Shown piece after piece: positions 9,308 through 16,975 of a DNA stretch of 64,000 bases. Source of the DNA: Alcaligenaceae bacterium. Its GTDB lineage: Bacteria > Pseudomonadota > Gammaproteobacteria > Burkholderiales > Burkholderiaceae_B. The position numbers were made by a program, and so were the translations under genes. Numbering within the stretch: the first letter of the stretch is position 1; the number at the start of each line of letters is the position of its first letter. The stretch is from positions 186,001-250,000 of the forward strand of contig JACCEN010000007.1 of the NCBI GenBank assembly GCA_013416435.1, written 5' to 3'. Below the pieces are notes generated by a model, which saw only the letters and a list, made by a program, of their open reading frames with translations, had not been told where the DNA came from and did no database searches.

Positions 9308-9448
9308 GGGGTCAGACCCCGTACGGGGTCTGACCCCAGGCCTCCCCGTCGATCGCCGCGAGGGGTCAGACCCGCATGGGGTCTGACCCCAGGTCATGTT
9401 AAAGCTGCTTCCGGTATAGGGGTCAGACCCCATTCGGGGTCTGACCCC
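9308..9448. repeat. Nested palindromic repeat, three copies
   Basis: Units lie at 9308-9337 (centre GTAC), 9362-9390 (29 bp, centre GCAT) and 9419-9448 (centre ATTC). They fill the gap between the dienelactone hydrolase stop (9297) and the stop of the convergent Na/Pi cotransporter gene (9451), with first and last units 10 and 2 bases from the two stops. Spacing between unit starts is 54 and 57 bases. Confidence 0.96.
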
Positions 9449-9450
9449 GG

Positions 9451-11121
9451 TCACTCCGCCGGCTGTTCGCTTTCGCGCAGGCGGTTGGGCAGCAGTTCGT
9501 TGTGCTTGGCCAGGATCGGATAGGCGGCGGCTTCGACGAGGCAGGAATTAAGCGTCTTGGCTTCGCGCAGGACGTCCAGGTACAGCGAGCCTTGCTGCGC
9601 TTGCTCCAGGTCTCCCGATTTCAGGCTTTGCAGATGCTGCTCGGCCGCATTGGCTTCGACTTCCCGGAAGTGGTCCTTTTCGAAGGCCAGATAACGGGCG
9701 CCGCGCAAGTCTTCCGCCACGAACAGCGCCGCGCTCTGGCGGTGGTTGCGTATCAGGCGGTCCATGGCCTTGGTCAGGTTTTCGCGCTGCTGCGGCGTAA
9801 AGATCCAGCCCTTCTTGTTCATGGTGGCCGCATAACCCAGCAGGCCCTGCGTGGCCACGCCGGCGGCATGGGCCATGTTCGAGGAAAAACTCAGTATCTC
9901 TTCGCGCCGGCGGTCGTCGTCCTGGTTCATGGTTTCGGGATCCAGGGTCGCCAGATAGGTGGTGATATGGTTTTCGAGCCGGCTTACGGCATTGTTGACG
10001 TAGCGGGCGTGGGCCACACGGTGCCGGCTATCGCGCAGGAACGCCCCGCGGGCGATCCCGAGCAGGCTCTGGGCCATGTCGGCGATGCGCAAGGCTTCGC
10101 GCGCGGCATTGCCCAGGGCGATCGCCGGAACTTCGTGCGCAGACTCATCCAGGTATTGCGGCCGCGACGGGTCGTCGGGATCGGCGCGCTTGGGCAGCAA
10201 GCGTATGAGCAGCTTGGAATAGGGCTTCAGCAATGGCAGGAAAATCAGGGCCACCGCGATGTTGAAGAGCGTATGGAAGTTCGCGACGGCGCGGGACCGG
10301 TCGTCGCTGAGAGCATTCATGAGATCCGGCAACCAGGGCAGCGCCAGCAATGCCAGCAGGCAACCTGTGATCCTTGTCCCGAGATTGCCGAGCGGAAGGC
10401 GCTTGTCGGCGGGATCGTCTCCGGAGCCCGCTTCGAGCATGGGATTGATAGCAGTGCCCAGGTTCGCGCCCAGAACCAGCGCGCATGCCAGTTGGGTGCT
10501 GATGAGCTCGTGGTGGGCCAGAGACATTATGAGCACCACGACGGCCAGGCTGGAATGGGCGGCCCACGCCAGGGCGGCGGCAAGCAGCAGCGCGATGACG
10601 GGCTGGCCCGCCAGCGCGTCCAGCACGATCTCCAGCAGATGGGCGTCTTGCAGGGGCGCGAACATCAGTACCAGCTCATGCAGCGCCAGCATGAGCAGGC
10701 CCAGGCCGATGAAGAGCCGGCCCAGATCGCGCTTGCGGCCGGGCTCGTAGCGGCGGAACAGCCAGACGCCGATCAGTATCAAAGTAGGGGCGAGCGCGTT
10801 GAGGTTGAACGAGAGCAACTGCACGATGATGGTCGTGCCGACGTTGGCGCCCAGCATGGCGGCCAGACCGGGAACCAGTCCCAGCAGGCCGCTCGCCGCG
10901 AAGCTGGTGATCATGAGACCGGTCGCTGTGCTGCTCTGGATGGCCGATGTAATGGCCAGGCCGGCGAAGAAGGAACGCAGCCGTGTGTTGAGGGCGCGCC
11001 CCATCCAGGTCCGCAGCGCAGCGCCGAAAGCGCGTTGCACGCCGCTCTGGACCATGTGGACTCCCCAGATGAGGAGGGCGATGAAACCGCCGAAGTTCAG
11101 AAGCCCGACAATATCACTCAT
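9451..11121 (-). CDS. Na/Pi cotransporter family protein with C-terminal PhoU-like domain
   Basis: 556 residues. The N-terminal ~310 residues hold many hydrophobic helices and the duplicated NaPi-II signature: IQSSTATGLMITSF in the first half and AHSSLAVVVLIMSL in the second. The remaining soluble helical part resembles PhoU domains. Family members move phosphate with Na+ at the inner membrane (NptA/YjbB), import or export depending on the member. The open frame runs up to 11196, but those residues translate an upstream palindromic repeat, so the ATG at 11121 (MSDIVGLLNFGG) is used. The gene ends 2 bases after a repeat unit. Confidence 0.9.
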   Translation of the reverse strand: MSDIVGLLNFGGFIALLIWGVHMVQSGVQRAFGAALRTWMGRALNTRLRSFFAGLAITSAIQSSTATGLMITSFAASGLLGLVPGLAAMLGANVGTTIIVQLLSFNLNALAPTLILIGVWLFRRYEPGRKRDLGRLFIGLGLLMLALHELVLMFAPLQDAHLLEIVLDALAGQPVIALLLAAALAWAAHSSLAVVVLIMSLAHHELISTQLACALVLGANLGTAINPMLEAGSGDDPADKRLPLGNLGTRITGCLLALLALPWLPDLMNALSDDRSRAVANFHTLFNIAVALIFLPLLKPYSKLLIRLLPKRADPDDPSRPQYLDESAHEVPAIALGNAAREALRIADMAQSLLGIARGAFLRDSRHRVAHARYVNNAVSRLENHITTYLATLDPETMNQDDDRRREEILSFSSNMAHAAGVATQGLLGYAATMNKKGWIFTPQQRENLTKAMDRLIRNHRQSAALFVAEDLRGARYLAFEKDHFREVEANAAEQHLQSLKSGDLEQAQQGSLYLDVLREAKTLNSCLVEAAAYPILAKHNELLPNRLRESEQPAE

Positions 11122-11155
11122 GCGTGAATGATAAACCGGAACCAGGCAGGGTAGA

Positions 11156-11291
11156 GGGGTCAGACCCCATGCGGGGTCTGACCCCATGCCTTTCAACGGG
11201 ACCAGGCCTCGAAGGTTGAGGGGTCAGACCCCATCCGGGGTCAGAACCCATATCTTTCACCGGGGTCGGACCCCGGATGGGGTCCGACCCC
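11156..11291. repeat. Nested palindromic repeat, three copies
   Basis: Units lie at 11156-11185 (perfect arms, centre ATGC), 11220-11249 (degenerate right arm, centre ATCC) and 11262-11291 (variant arms GGGGTCGGACCCC and GGGGTCCGACCCC, centre GGAT). The third has matching A-to-G and T-to-C changes in the two arms, preserving the hairpin. It ends 5 bases before the htpX stop codon; the first lies 34 bases upstream of the Na/Pi cotransporter start. Confidence 0.94.
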
Positions 11292-11296
11292 TCGTC

Positions 11297-12178
11297 TTAG
11301 ATCCGTTGGGCGGCCTGGAGCGCATGAATGCGCGCTTCGATGGGAGGATGAGAGGCGAACATGGCGCTGATCGAACGGGTACCCGAGATGCCGAAGGCCT
11401 GCATGGCTTTGGGCAGTTCGCCCGATTCGACGCCGCCCAGTCGCGCCAGGGCGCGGATCATGGGTTCGCGGGAACCCAGCAGGCTGGCAGAGCCCGCATC
11501 GGCGCGATACTCGCGCTGGCGCGAGAACCAGGCCACGATGATGGACGCCAGCACCCCGAAGATGATTTCACAGACGATCACGGTGATGTAGTACCCGGCG
11601 CCGATGTCGCGGTCGTTCTTGAAGACGACCCGGTCGACGAAATAGCCGACAATGCGAGCGAAGAAGACGACGAAGGTGTTCACGACCCCTTGGATCAGGG
11701 TAAGCGTGACCATGTCGCCGTTGGCGACGTGCGCGACTTCGTGTCCCAGGACTGCGGCGACTTCTTCTTCCGTCATGCTTTCGAGCAGGCCGGTCGACAC
11801 GGCGACCAGGGCTTCGTTCTTGAAGGCGCCAGTGGCAAAGGCGTTGGGTGCGCCATCATAGATGGCCACTTCGGGACGGCCTATGCCGGCACGGTCGGCA
11901 AGCTGATGGACGGTATCCACGAGCCAGGCCTCCCGGGCATTGGCGGGCGCTTGCGGGTCGATCACGCGGGCGCCCGTCGACTGCTTGGCCATCCATTTGC
12001 TAAGAAGCAGCGAAATGATGGAGCCCGTGAAGCCGATGATGGCCGAGAACACCAGGAGCTGGGTGATGTCGAGACCCTGGGCCGTCAGGTAGCGGCCGAC
12101 ACCCAGTATGTTCATGGACGCGCTGAGCACGACCATGACGGCAATATTGGTGAGCAGGAAAAGAAAGATTCGTTTCAT
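11297..12178 (-). CDS. htpX: Membrane-bound zinc metalloprotease HtpX
   Basis: 293 residues, the usual HtpX length. Two N-terminal transmembrane segments (residues about 4-24 and 38-60) precede the catalytic M48 motif HEVAH at 146-150, then two more hydrophobic segments (about 160-210). A downstream glutamate in [10 protein letters not shown] completes the metal site. HtpX degrades misfolded inner-membrane proteins together with FtsH. It is divergent from the EamA transporter across 153 bases that contain three CCGGATTTT elements. Confidence 0.95.
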   Translation of the reverse strand: MKRIFLFLLTNIAVMVVLSASMNILGVGRYLTAQGLDITQLLVFSAIIGFTGSIISLLLSKWMAKQSTGARVIDPQAPANAREAWLVDTVHQLADRAGIGRPEVAIYDGAPNAFATGAFKNEALVAVSTGLLESMTEEEVAAVLGHEVAHVANGDMVTLTLIQGVVNTFVVFFARIVGYFVDRVVFKNDRDIGAGYYITVIVCEIIFGVLASIIVAWFSRQREYRADAGSASLLGSREPMIRALARLGGVESGELPKAMQAFGISGTRSISAMFASHPPIEARIHALQAAQRI

Positions 12179-12239
12179 ATTATGTGTGTATCCAAAACGA
12201 TGCGAGCCGAAGCTTGGACAATTTATATAGAGGCGGGTT

Positions 12240-12319
12240 CCGGATTTTAAAGCCCGCGCGGCAAAAAAATCCGGGCATCAGAGTATAGTATCGGCTGGTT
12301 GAAAACTTATCCGGATTTT
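12240..12319. promoter_or_regulatory. Inverted and direct CCGGATTTT elements in the htpX/EamA divergent region
   Basis: CCGGATTTT occurs at 12240-12248, as its reverse complement at 12266-12274 (a 9-bp inverted repeat with a 17-base GC-rich loop), and again directly at 12311-12319, just before the EamA start. In a 153-base divergent spacer this could be an operator for a shared regulator or a cruciform. No known regulator consensus was recognised. Confidence 0.35.
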
Positions 12320-12331
12320 GGTCGACATTAA

Positions 12332-13255
12332 ATGCAGTCTCTGTGGATGTTACTGGCGAGTGTCATGTTTGCTGGCATGGGGGCTTGTATAAAAGTCGCC
12401 TACGAACTTGGTGCCTCGCTGTCTTATGTCGTCATTTTTCGGGGCGTCCCATCCGTCATCCTCCTTTTTTTTTGGACACTGCTCACAAGGCGCAGCCTGC
12501 GGCCGAAAAGCTGGAAGCTCCATGTCTGGCGTAATGTATCGGGCGTCACTTCGATGTGGCTCGGGTTTTATGCCATCTCCCATCTTCCCCTGTCCACGGC
12601 CGTCAGCCTGAACTACACCGCGCCCCTGTTCATCGCGGGCTGGATGCTGGCCTGGGGCGGCACCCAGCGCGATCCGGTCCGGATCGCAGCCGTGATCCTG
12701 GGTTTTCTGGGTGTCGTTGCCGTGCTTCGGCCCAGCATCGGCCATGACCAGTTGCTGCCAGCGGCCGTGGGGCTTGTTGCCGGTGCGCTGTCGGCGGTTG
12801 CCATGATGCAGGTGCGCGAGCTGGGCAAGGCGGGCGAGCCCGAATGGCGCACAGTGTTCATTTTCTCCTGTTTTGTATGCTTTACCGGATTCACCGGATT
12901 TGCAATCGATGGACAGCGCGAAATCGACGGCGCCACCCTGCTGGCGCTGACCGGCGTAGGCCTGTTCGGGCTGGTCGGGCAATTGGCCATGACGCGCGCG
13001 TTCGGCCTGGGCTCCGCCTTGTTGACCGCCGCCCTGCAGTACACGACCATCATCTTTGCCGCCCTGCTGGGCATCATCTTCTGGGACGACCTGCCCGATA
13101 TCGTGGCCTGGGCGGGCATGGCGCTGATCATCGCGTCGGGCCTGCTGTCCATCTGGCGCACCTATAGCGAAGACCGTATCATGAGGGGGCAGACCGCGCT
13201 GCAGGCGCAGCCGGTCGGTGCGGAAACAGCAACACAGGAGACCAGGCGTGTCTAA
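12332..13255 (+). CDS. EamA-family (DMT superfamily) transporter
   Basis: 307 residues with ten predicted hydrophobic segments in two EamA repeats; the first begins LASVMFAGMGACIKVAYELG, the second around VGLVAGALSAVAMMQV. The SLNYTAPLFIAGW stretch is typical of the RhaT/EamA group. Such proteins export amino acids or other metabolites through the inner membrane; the substrate cannot be told. Its last 8 bases overlap the GTG start of the downstream sulfurtransferase, so the two are probably translated together. No obvious Shine-Dalgarno precedes the ATG at 12332. Confidence 0.85.
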   Translation: MQSLWMLLASVMFAGMGACIKVAYELGASLSYVVIFRGVPSVILLFFWTLLTRRSLRPKSWKLHVWRNVSGVTSMWLGFYAISHLPLSTAVSLNYTAPLFIAGWMLAWGGTQRDPVRIAAVILGFLGVVAVLRPSIGHDQLLPAAVGLVAGALSAVAMMQVRELGKAGEPEWRTVFIFSCFVCFTGFTGFAIDGQREIDGATLLALTGVGLFGLVGQLAMTRAFGLGSALLTAALQYTTIIFAALLGIIFWDDLPDIVAWAGMALIIASGLLSIWRTYSEDRIMRGQTALQAQPVGAETATQETRRV

Positions 13256-14111
13256 CTTATTGATCTCTGCAGAAGACCTGCGCAAGAACATTTCTTCCCG
13301 AGGGTGGTTGATTTTCGACGTAAGGCATGATCTTTCCGATCACTCGGCAGGGCGTCGCGCATACGAGCAGGGCCATATACCCGGCGCTCTGTATCTCGAT
13401 CACGAAACCGAATTGTCGGCCGCCAAGACCGGCTCCAACGGCCGGCATCCCTTGCCCGAGCGCCGGGACCTCGGCGCGCTCATGCGTTCGCAAGGCCTGA
13501 CACGCCAGTCGCAAGTCGTGGTCTATGACGCCGGCAACAGCATGTTCGCCGCCCACTTGTGGTGGATGCTGCGCTGGCTGGGCCATGAAAATGTGCAAGT
13601 GCTGGACGGCGGCTGGGAAGCCTGGCTGAAGGCGGGCGGCGAGGTGGAAACCGGAGAGCGCGCGCCTTCCGTCACTGAAGCCCAGGCGCTCCAGAGCCTG
13701 GGCTTGCCGCCCGAGCCCGCCATGCCGACTGTCGACGCGCAGGCGGTGCTCGCCAACATTCAGCAACCGGTCTTCACCGTGCTGGATGCCCGCGCGGCAA
13801 ACCGCTACCGTGGCGAAACCGAACCCATCGACCCGGTTGCCGGCCACATTCCCGGCGCCTTGAACCGTCCCAACACCGAGAACCTCCAGGGCGACGGCCG
13901 GTTCAAACCGGCCGAACAGCTAAGGCAGGAATACCTGGCGCTGTTGGGCAATCGCAAGCCCGAGCAACTGGTCCATCAATGCGGCTCCGGCATCACCGCC
14001 AGCCATAATCTGTTTGCCATGGAACTCGCCGGCCTGGGCGGCTCGGCGCTGTATCCGGGATCCTGGAGCGAATGGGTCAGCGATCCCGCGCGGCCTGTAG
14101 AGCGCTCCTAA
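13248..14111 (+). CDS. Thiosulfate/3-mercaptopyruvate sulfurtransferase (two rhodanese domains)
   Basis: 287 residues. The inactive N-terminal rhodanese domain contains WLIFDVRHDLSDHSAGRRAYEQGHIPGALYLDHE. The catalytic C-terminal domain has VLDARAANRYRGETEP and the active cysteine C245 in HQCGSGITASHN. The CGSGITA loop is closer to mercaptopyruvate sulfurtransferase (CG[ST]GVTA) than to classic rhodanese (CRKGVTA). The start is GTG 13248, preceded by AGGAG at 13236-13240 and overlapping the EamA stop; upstream in-frame starts lie deeper inside that gene. The overlap suggests coupling to the exporter. Confidence 0.9.
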   Translation: MSNLLISAEDLRKNISSRGWLIFDVRHDLSDHSAGRRAYEQGHIPGALYLDHETELSAAKTGSNGRHPLPERRDLGALMRSQGLTRQSQVVVYDAGNSMFAAHLWWMLRWLGHENVQVLDGGWEAWLKAGGEVETGERAPSVTEAQALQSLGLPPEPAMPTVDAQAVLANIQQPVFTVLDARAANRYRGETEPIDPVAGHIPGALNRPNTENLQGDGRFKPAEQLRQEYLALLGNRKPEQLVHQCGSGITASHNLFAMELAGLGGSALYPGSWSEWVSDPARPVERS

Positions 14112-14118
14112 GGGGTTG

Positions 14119-14189
14119 GGGGTCAGACCCCCAAGGGTCTGACCCCGGGTCAGCTTCAAGGGGTCAGACTCCATTCGGGGTCTGACCCC
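14119..14189. repeat. Nested palindromic repeat, two copies, one inside a coding end
   Basis: Units lie at 14119-14146 (28 bp, shortened centre) and 14160-14189 (centre ATTC, one mismatch in the left arm). The first is 7 bases after the sulfurtransferase stop. The second lies inside the convergent Rieske oxygenase reading frame and encodes its last residues. Confidence 0.95.
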
Positions 14190-15340
14190 AACGCCGGATC
14201 CACGCTCATCATCCGCCGATACCACTCATGGAAGTGCTGCATGCCGTCTTCCATGGGCGACTGATAGGGGCCGGCTTCGTTCGTGCCGCGCAGCATCAGG
14301 GCCTTCCTGCCCGCATCCATGCGCTCGGCGATTTCATCGTCTTCGATGGCGGTTTCCATGTAGGCCGCGCGTTGTGCTTCGACGAATTCCCGCTCGAAGG
14401 CGACGATGTCTTCAGGATAATAGAATTCGACGATGTTCACGGTCTTTTGCGGTGAGACCGGATGCAGCGTCGACAGCACCACCACATGCGGGTAGAGCTC
14501 GATCATGTGCGTGGGAAAGTACGTGACCCATACCGCACCGAACTCGGGCGTATCGCCGCTGCGATAGTCCAGCAGCCGATCATGCCATTTGCCGTAGATG
14601 TCGCTGCCAGGCTGCGACAGGGCCTTGTTCACGCCGACGCGCTGCGAACTATACCAATCTGAAAACTCCCAGGTCAGATCGTCGCAGGTGACGAAATGGC
14701 CCAGGCCGGGATGGAAGGGTGCGACGTGGTAGTCCTCGAGATAGACCTCGATGAAGGTCTTCCAGTTGTAGTTGCACTCGTGGACCTCGACATGGTCGAG
14801 TACGTATTCCGAGAAATCGAATTCAGGGCGATCGAACAGCGCCGCCATGTCTTTGGCGGGATTGCGCGGGCCTTCGAACAATAGACCATGGCAGTTCTTG
14901 AGCGTGAAGCGCTGCAAGTCCATGCATGGAGTCTTGGGAAACAGGGGGGCGCCGATCAGCTTGCCCTGATCGCTGTAGGTCCAGCGGTGCACGGGGCAGA
15001 CGATGTTGCCGCCGGTGTCGCGCAGATTGCCGCTGGCCAGCCGGGCGCTGCAGACGTCGCCTGCTTCGCCGCCCAGCATGATTGCCTGCCGGTGGCGGCA
15101 GACATTGGAAAAGAGTTCAACCCCGCCGGCATTGCGCACGAGTGCGCGGCCAGCGTGCTCTTGAAGCAGCGTGCGCCAGTCGCCGACCTCGGGCACGAAT
15201 TTCTCGTGTCCTACATAAAGGGCGGATTTCTTGAAAATGAGTTCTTGCTCTTGAGCAAAAATGGCTTCGTCAAAGTAGCTGCTGACGGTCAGCTGTGTTT
15301 GTGCCGGCGCGAAATGCGCTTCCCGACCGATGTCGGTCAT
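14156..15340 (-). CDS. Rieske non-heme iron oxygenase, alpha subunit
   Basis: 394 residues. The Rieske domain has C81-x-H83 (CRHR) and C115-x2-H118 (CPVHRW), giving a 31-residue loop between the cysteine pairs; that is longer than the 15-20 usual in the family. The catalytic domain holds the mononuclear iron ligands in NWKTFIEVYLEDYHVAPFHP. The start is ATG 15340, preceded by a G-rich ribosome site; an upstream ATG at 15385 looks unused. The last residues, GSDPEWSLTP, are encoded by a palindromic repeat. No reductase or beta subunit is adjacent, so its electron donor and substrate are unknown. Confidence 0.88.
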   Translation of the reverse strand: MTDIGREAHFAPAQTQLTVSSYFDEAIFAQEQELIFKKSALYVGHEKFVPEVGDWRTLLQEHAGRALVRNAGGVELFSNVCRHRQAIMLGGEAGDVCSARLASGNLRDTGGNIVCPVHRWTYSDQGKLIGAPLFPKTPCMDLQRFTLKNCHGLLFEGPRNPAKDMAALFDRPEFDFSEYVLDHVEVHECNYNWKTFIEVYLEDYHVAPFHPGLGHFVTCDDLTWEFSDWYSSQRVGVNKALSQPGSDIYGKWHDRLLDYRSGDTPEFGAVWVTYFPTHMIELYPHVVVLSTLHPVSPQKTVNIVEFYYPEDIVAFEREFVEAQRAAYMETAIEDDEIAERMDAGRKALMLRGTNEAGPYQSPMEDGMQHFHEWYRRMMSVDPALGSDPEWSLTP

Positions 15341-15700
15341 GGTTCCCCCCGCGGTAATGAAACCGGAAGAATAGGTGCGATTCATCGGTGCGACTCATCG
15401 ATGCGATTCGTATTTCCGGTGCGAAGAAAAAAACGGACTGGCCGATGAAATTTTAAGGAGGTAGGATTGTACCTTAAATTTCTTCTTATAAAACAAGACC
15501 TAGTATGCTGTTCCAGGGGCCAGGAAGGGGTCAGACCCCATGCGGGGTCTGACCCCACGCCGCCTCGGATCGCATACGGTGTCAGATCCCGCATGGGGTC
15601 TGACCCTCCATTCGGCGCTTCGGCGCGGCTTCCCGTACAATTTGACCAGGACCGCCAAGCGAGGCGGGGCGCCGCAGGCGCAAGCTTATTGGAAACGTTC
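15341..15700. other. 360-base divergent intergenic region (Rieske oxygenase / xseB)
   Basis: No gene was found. The segment 15440-15510 is clearly AT-rich compared with its surroundings. It contains TACAAT on the minus strand (15471-15466) and TTGTAC on the plus strand (15467-15472), possible promoter elements that I cannot pair convincingly with a second hexamer. Two palindromic repeat units occupy 15527-15607. Confidence 0.35.
15527..15607. repeat. Nested palindromic repeat, two copies between divergent genes
   Basis: A perfect unit lies at 15527-15556 (centre ATGC) and a degenerate one at 15578-15607 (centre GCAT, three arm mismatches). It is one of the few sites with no stop codon close by: both neighbouring genes start here and point away. 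Confidence 0.92.
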
Positions 15701-15985
15701 ATGAACCACACTGATATGGGCACACCTTCAGACACCGGCGCGGCGGAGCGCAACGCGGGCGAGCTGCCGCAGGATTTCGAGACCGCCCTGGCGCAGCTCG
15801 AGGCATTGGTCGCCCAGATGGAAAACGGATCGCTCGCACTCGATCAATCCTTGTCAGCCTACGAGCGGGGCGTAGAGCTGGTGAAGATCTGCCAGCGCAG
15901 GCTCGATCGCGCGGAGCAGCAGGTCAAGGTATTGCAAGACAATCTTCTCAAACCGCTGGACGACCTTTCCGGCGACCAGGAATAG
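15701..15985 (+). CDS. xseB: Exodeoxyribonuclease VII small subunit
   Basis: 94 residues. The core DFETALAQLEALVAQMENGSLALDQSLSAYERG is the XseB helical hairpin, continuing with CQRRLDRAEQQVKVL. XseB associates in several copies with XseA to form a nuclease for single-stranded DNA; xseA is not in the window, as is common. The start at ATG 15701 has GGAAAC upstream; ATG 15716 is an alternative. The open frame extends to 15467, but that would translate two palindromic repeats. Only 2 bases separate it from ispA, a conserved xseB-ispA-dxs arrangement. Confidence 0.93.
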   Translation: MNHTDMGTPSDTGAAERNAGELPQDFETALAQLEALVAQMENGSLALDQSLSAYERGVELVKICQRRLDRAEQQVKVLQDNLLKPLDDLSGDQE

Positions 15986-15987
15986 CC

Positions 15988-16902
15988 ATGGGGCGTCATA
16001 CCATCGACTTCCCGGCCTGGCTCGAAGAGCGCGTGCAACATATCGAAACCGTTCTCGATCAGTTCCTGCCCCCCGCAACGACAGTCCCGTCCACTCTGCA
16101 CGAAGCCATGCGCTATGCGGTACTGGGCGGCGGCAAGCGGGTCAGGGCGGCCTTGGTCTACGCAGCCGGCGAAGCTTCGCTGCAGTCCGGCACCGCCGCG
16201 GCTCCACAGGAAATCGCGCTGGATCACGCCGCGGCCGCGGTCGAACTCATCCACGCCTATTCGCTCGTGCACGACGATTTGCCCTGCATGGACGACGACG
16301 AACTCCGGCGCGGCCGCCCGACGACGCATGTGAAGTTCGGCGTAGCCAATGCCATGCTGGCGGGCGATGCGCTGCAGCCGCTGGCATTCGAGCTTCTCGG
16401 GCTGATGCCGATTGCGCCGGCGCTCATCGTGCAGGCCACTCAATTGCTGGCGCGTTCGGCGGGCAGCCTGGGCATGGTCGGCGGGCAGGCCATCGATTGC
16501 GAAAGCGTGGGGCTCTCCCTCACGGGCGACCAGCTCAAGCAAATGCACAGCATGAAGACCGGCGCCATGCTGGAAGCCAGCGTTTTGCTGGGGGGGATCG
16601 TCGCAGGCGCCGGCTCGGCGGCAAGGCAGGGCCTGGAAGCCTATGCGGCCGCCATCGGGCTGGCGTTCCAGGTGGTGGACGATATACTGGACGTTACGGC
16701 GGACACCGCTACGCTGGGCAAGACGGCCGGCAAGGACGCCGCCGAGAACAAGCCCACCTATGTTTCCATCATGGGTATGGACGGGTCGCGCGAATTGCTG
16801 CATTCCTTGCATGCCCAGGCACATGCCGCCTTGCTGCCCCTGGGCCCGTCGGCGGCGCATCTGGCCAGCATCGCAGACTACATCGTAGGACGCGACCGTT
16901 GA
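15988..16902 (+). CDS. ispA: Farnesyl diphosphate synthase
   Basis: 304 residues, short-chain trans-prenyltransferase. The first aspartate-rich motif is in VHDDLPCMDDDELRRGRPT, the second in VVDDILDVT, and GGGKRVRA binds the pyrophosphate. IspA condenses IPP with DMAPP/GPP to farnesyl diphosphate, the precursor for quinones, undecaprenyl phosphate and, here, the squalene made by HpnCDE encoded further along. It sits between xseB and dxs and is almost certainly co-transcribed with them. Confidence 0.95.
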   Translation: MGRHTIDFPAWLEERVQHIETVLDQFLPPATTVPSTLHEAMRYAVLGGGKRVRAALVYAAGEASLQSGTAAAPQEIALDHAAAAVELIHAYSLVHDDLPCMDDDELRRGRPTTHVKFGVANAMLAGDALQPLAFELLGLMPIAPALIVQATQLLARSAGSLGMVGGQAIDCESVGLSLTGDQLKQMHSMKTGAMLEASVLLGGIVAGAGSAARQGLEAYAAAIGLAFQVVDDILDVTADTATLGKTAGKDAAENKPTYVSIMGMDGSRELLHSLHAQAHAALLPLGPSAAHLASIADYIVGRDR

Positions 16903-16975
16903 CGGTAACGTCCTGTTCTATCCGGGCTGGCGGTATGCAGCTTAAAATGCCGGTTGACTGAACACATTGATTTGT

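Noticed and set aside
9308-9448. Classical intrinsic terminators
   Set aside because: The stems are strong, but no T-run follows in either direction, so they are kept as repeats with a possible 3'-end role.
11122-11196. N-terminal extension of the Na/Pi cotransporter
   Set aside because: Repeat-derived residues again; the ATG at 11121 gives the expected membrane start.
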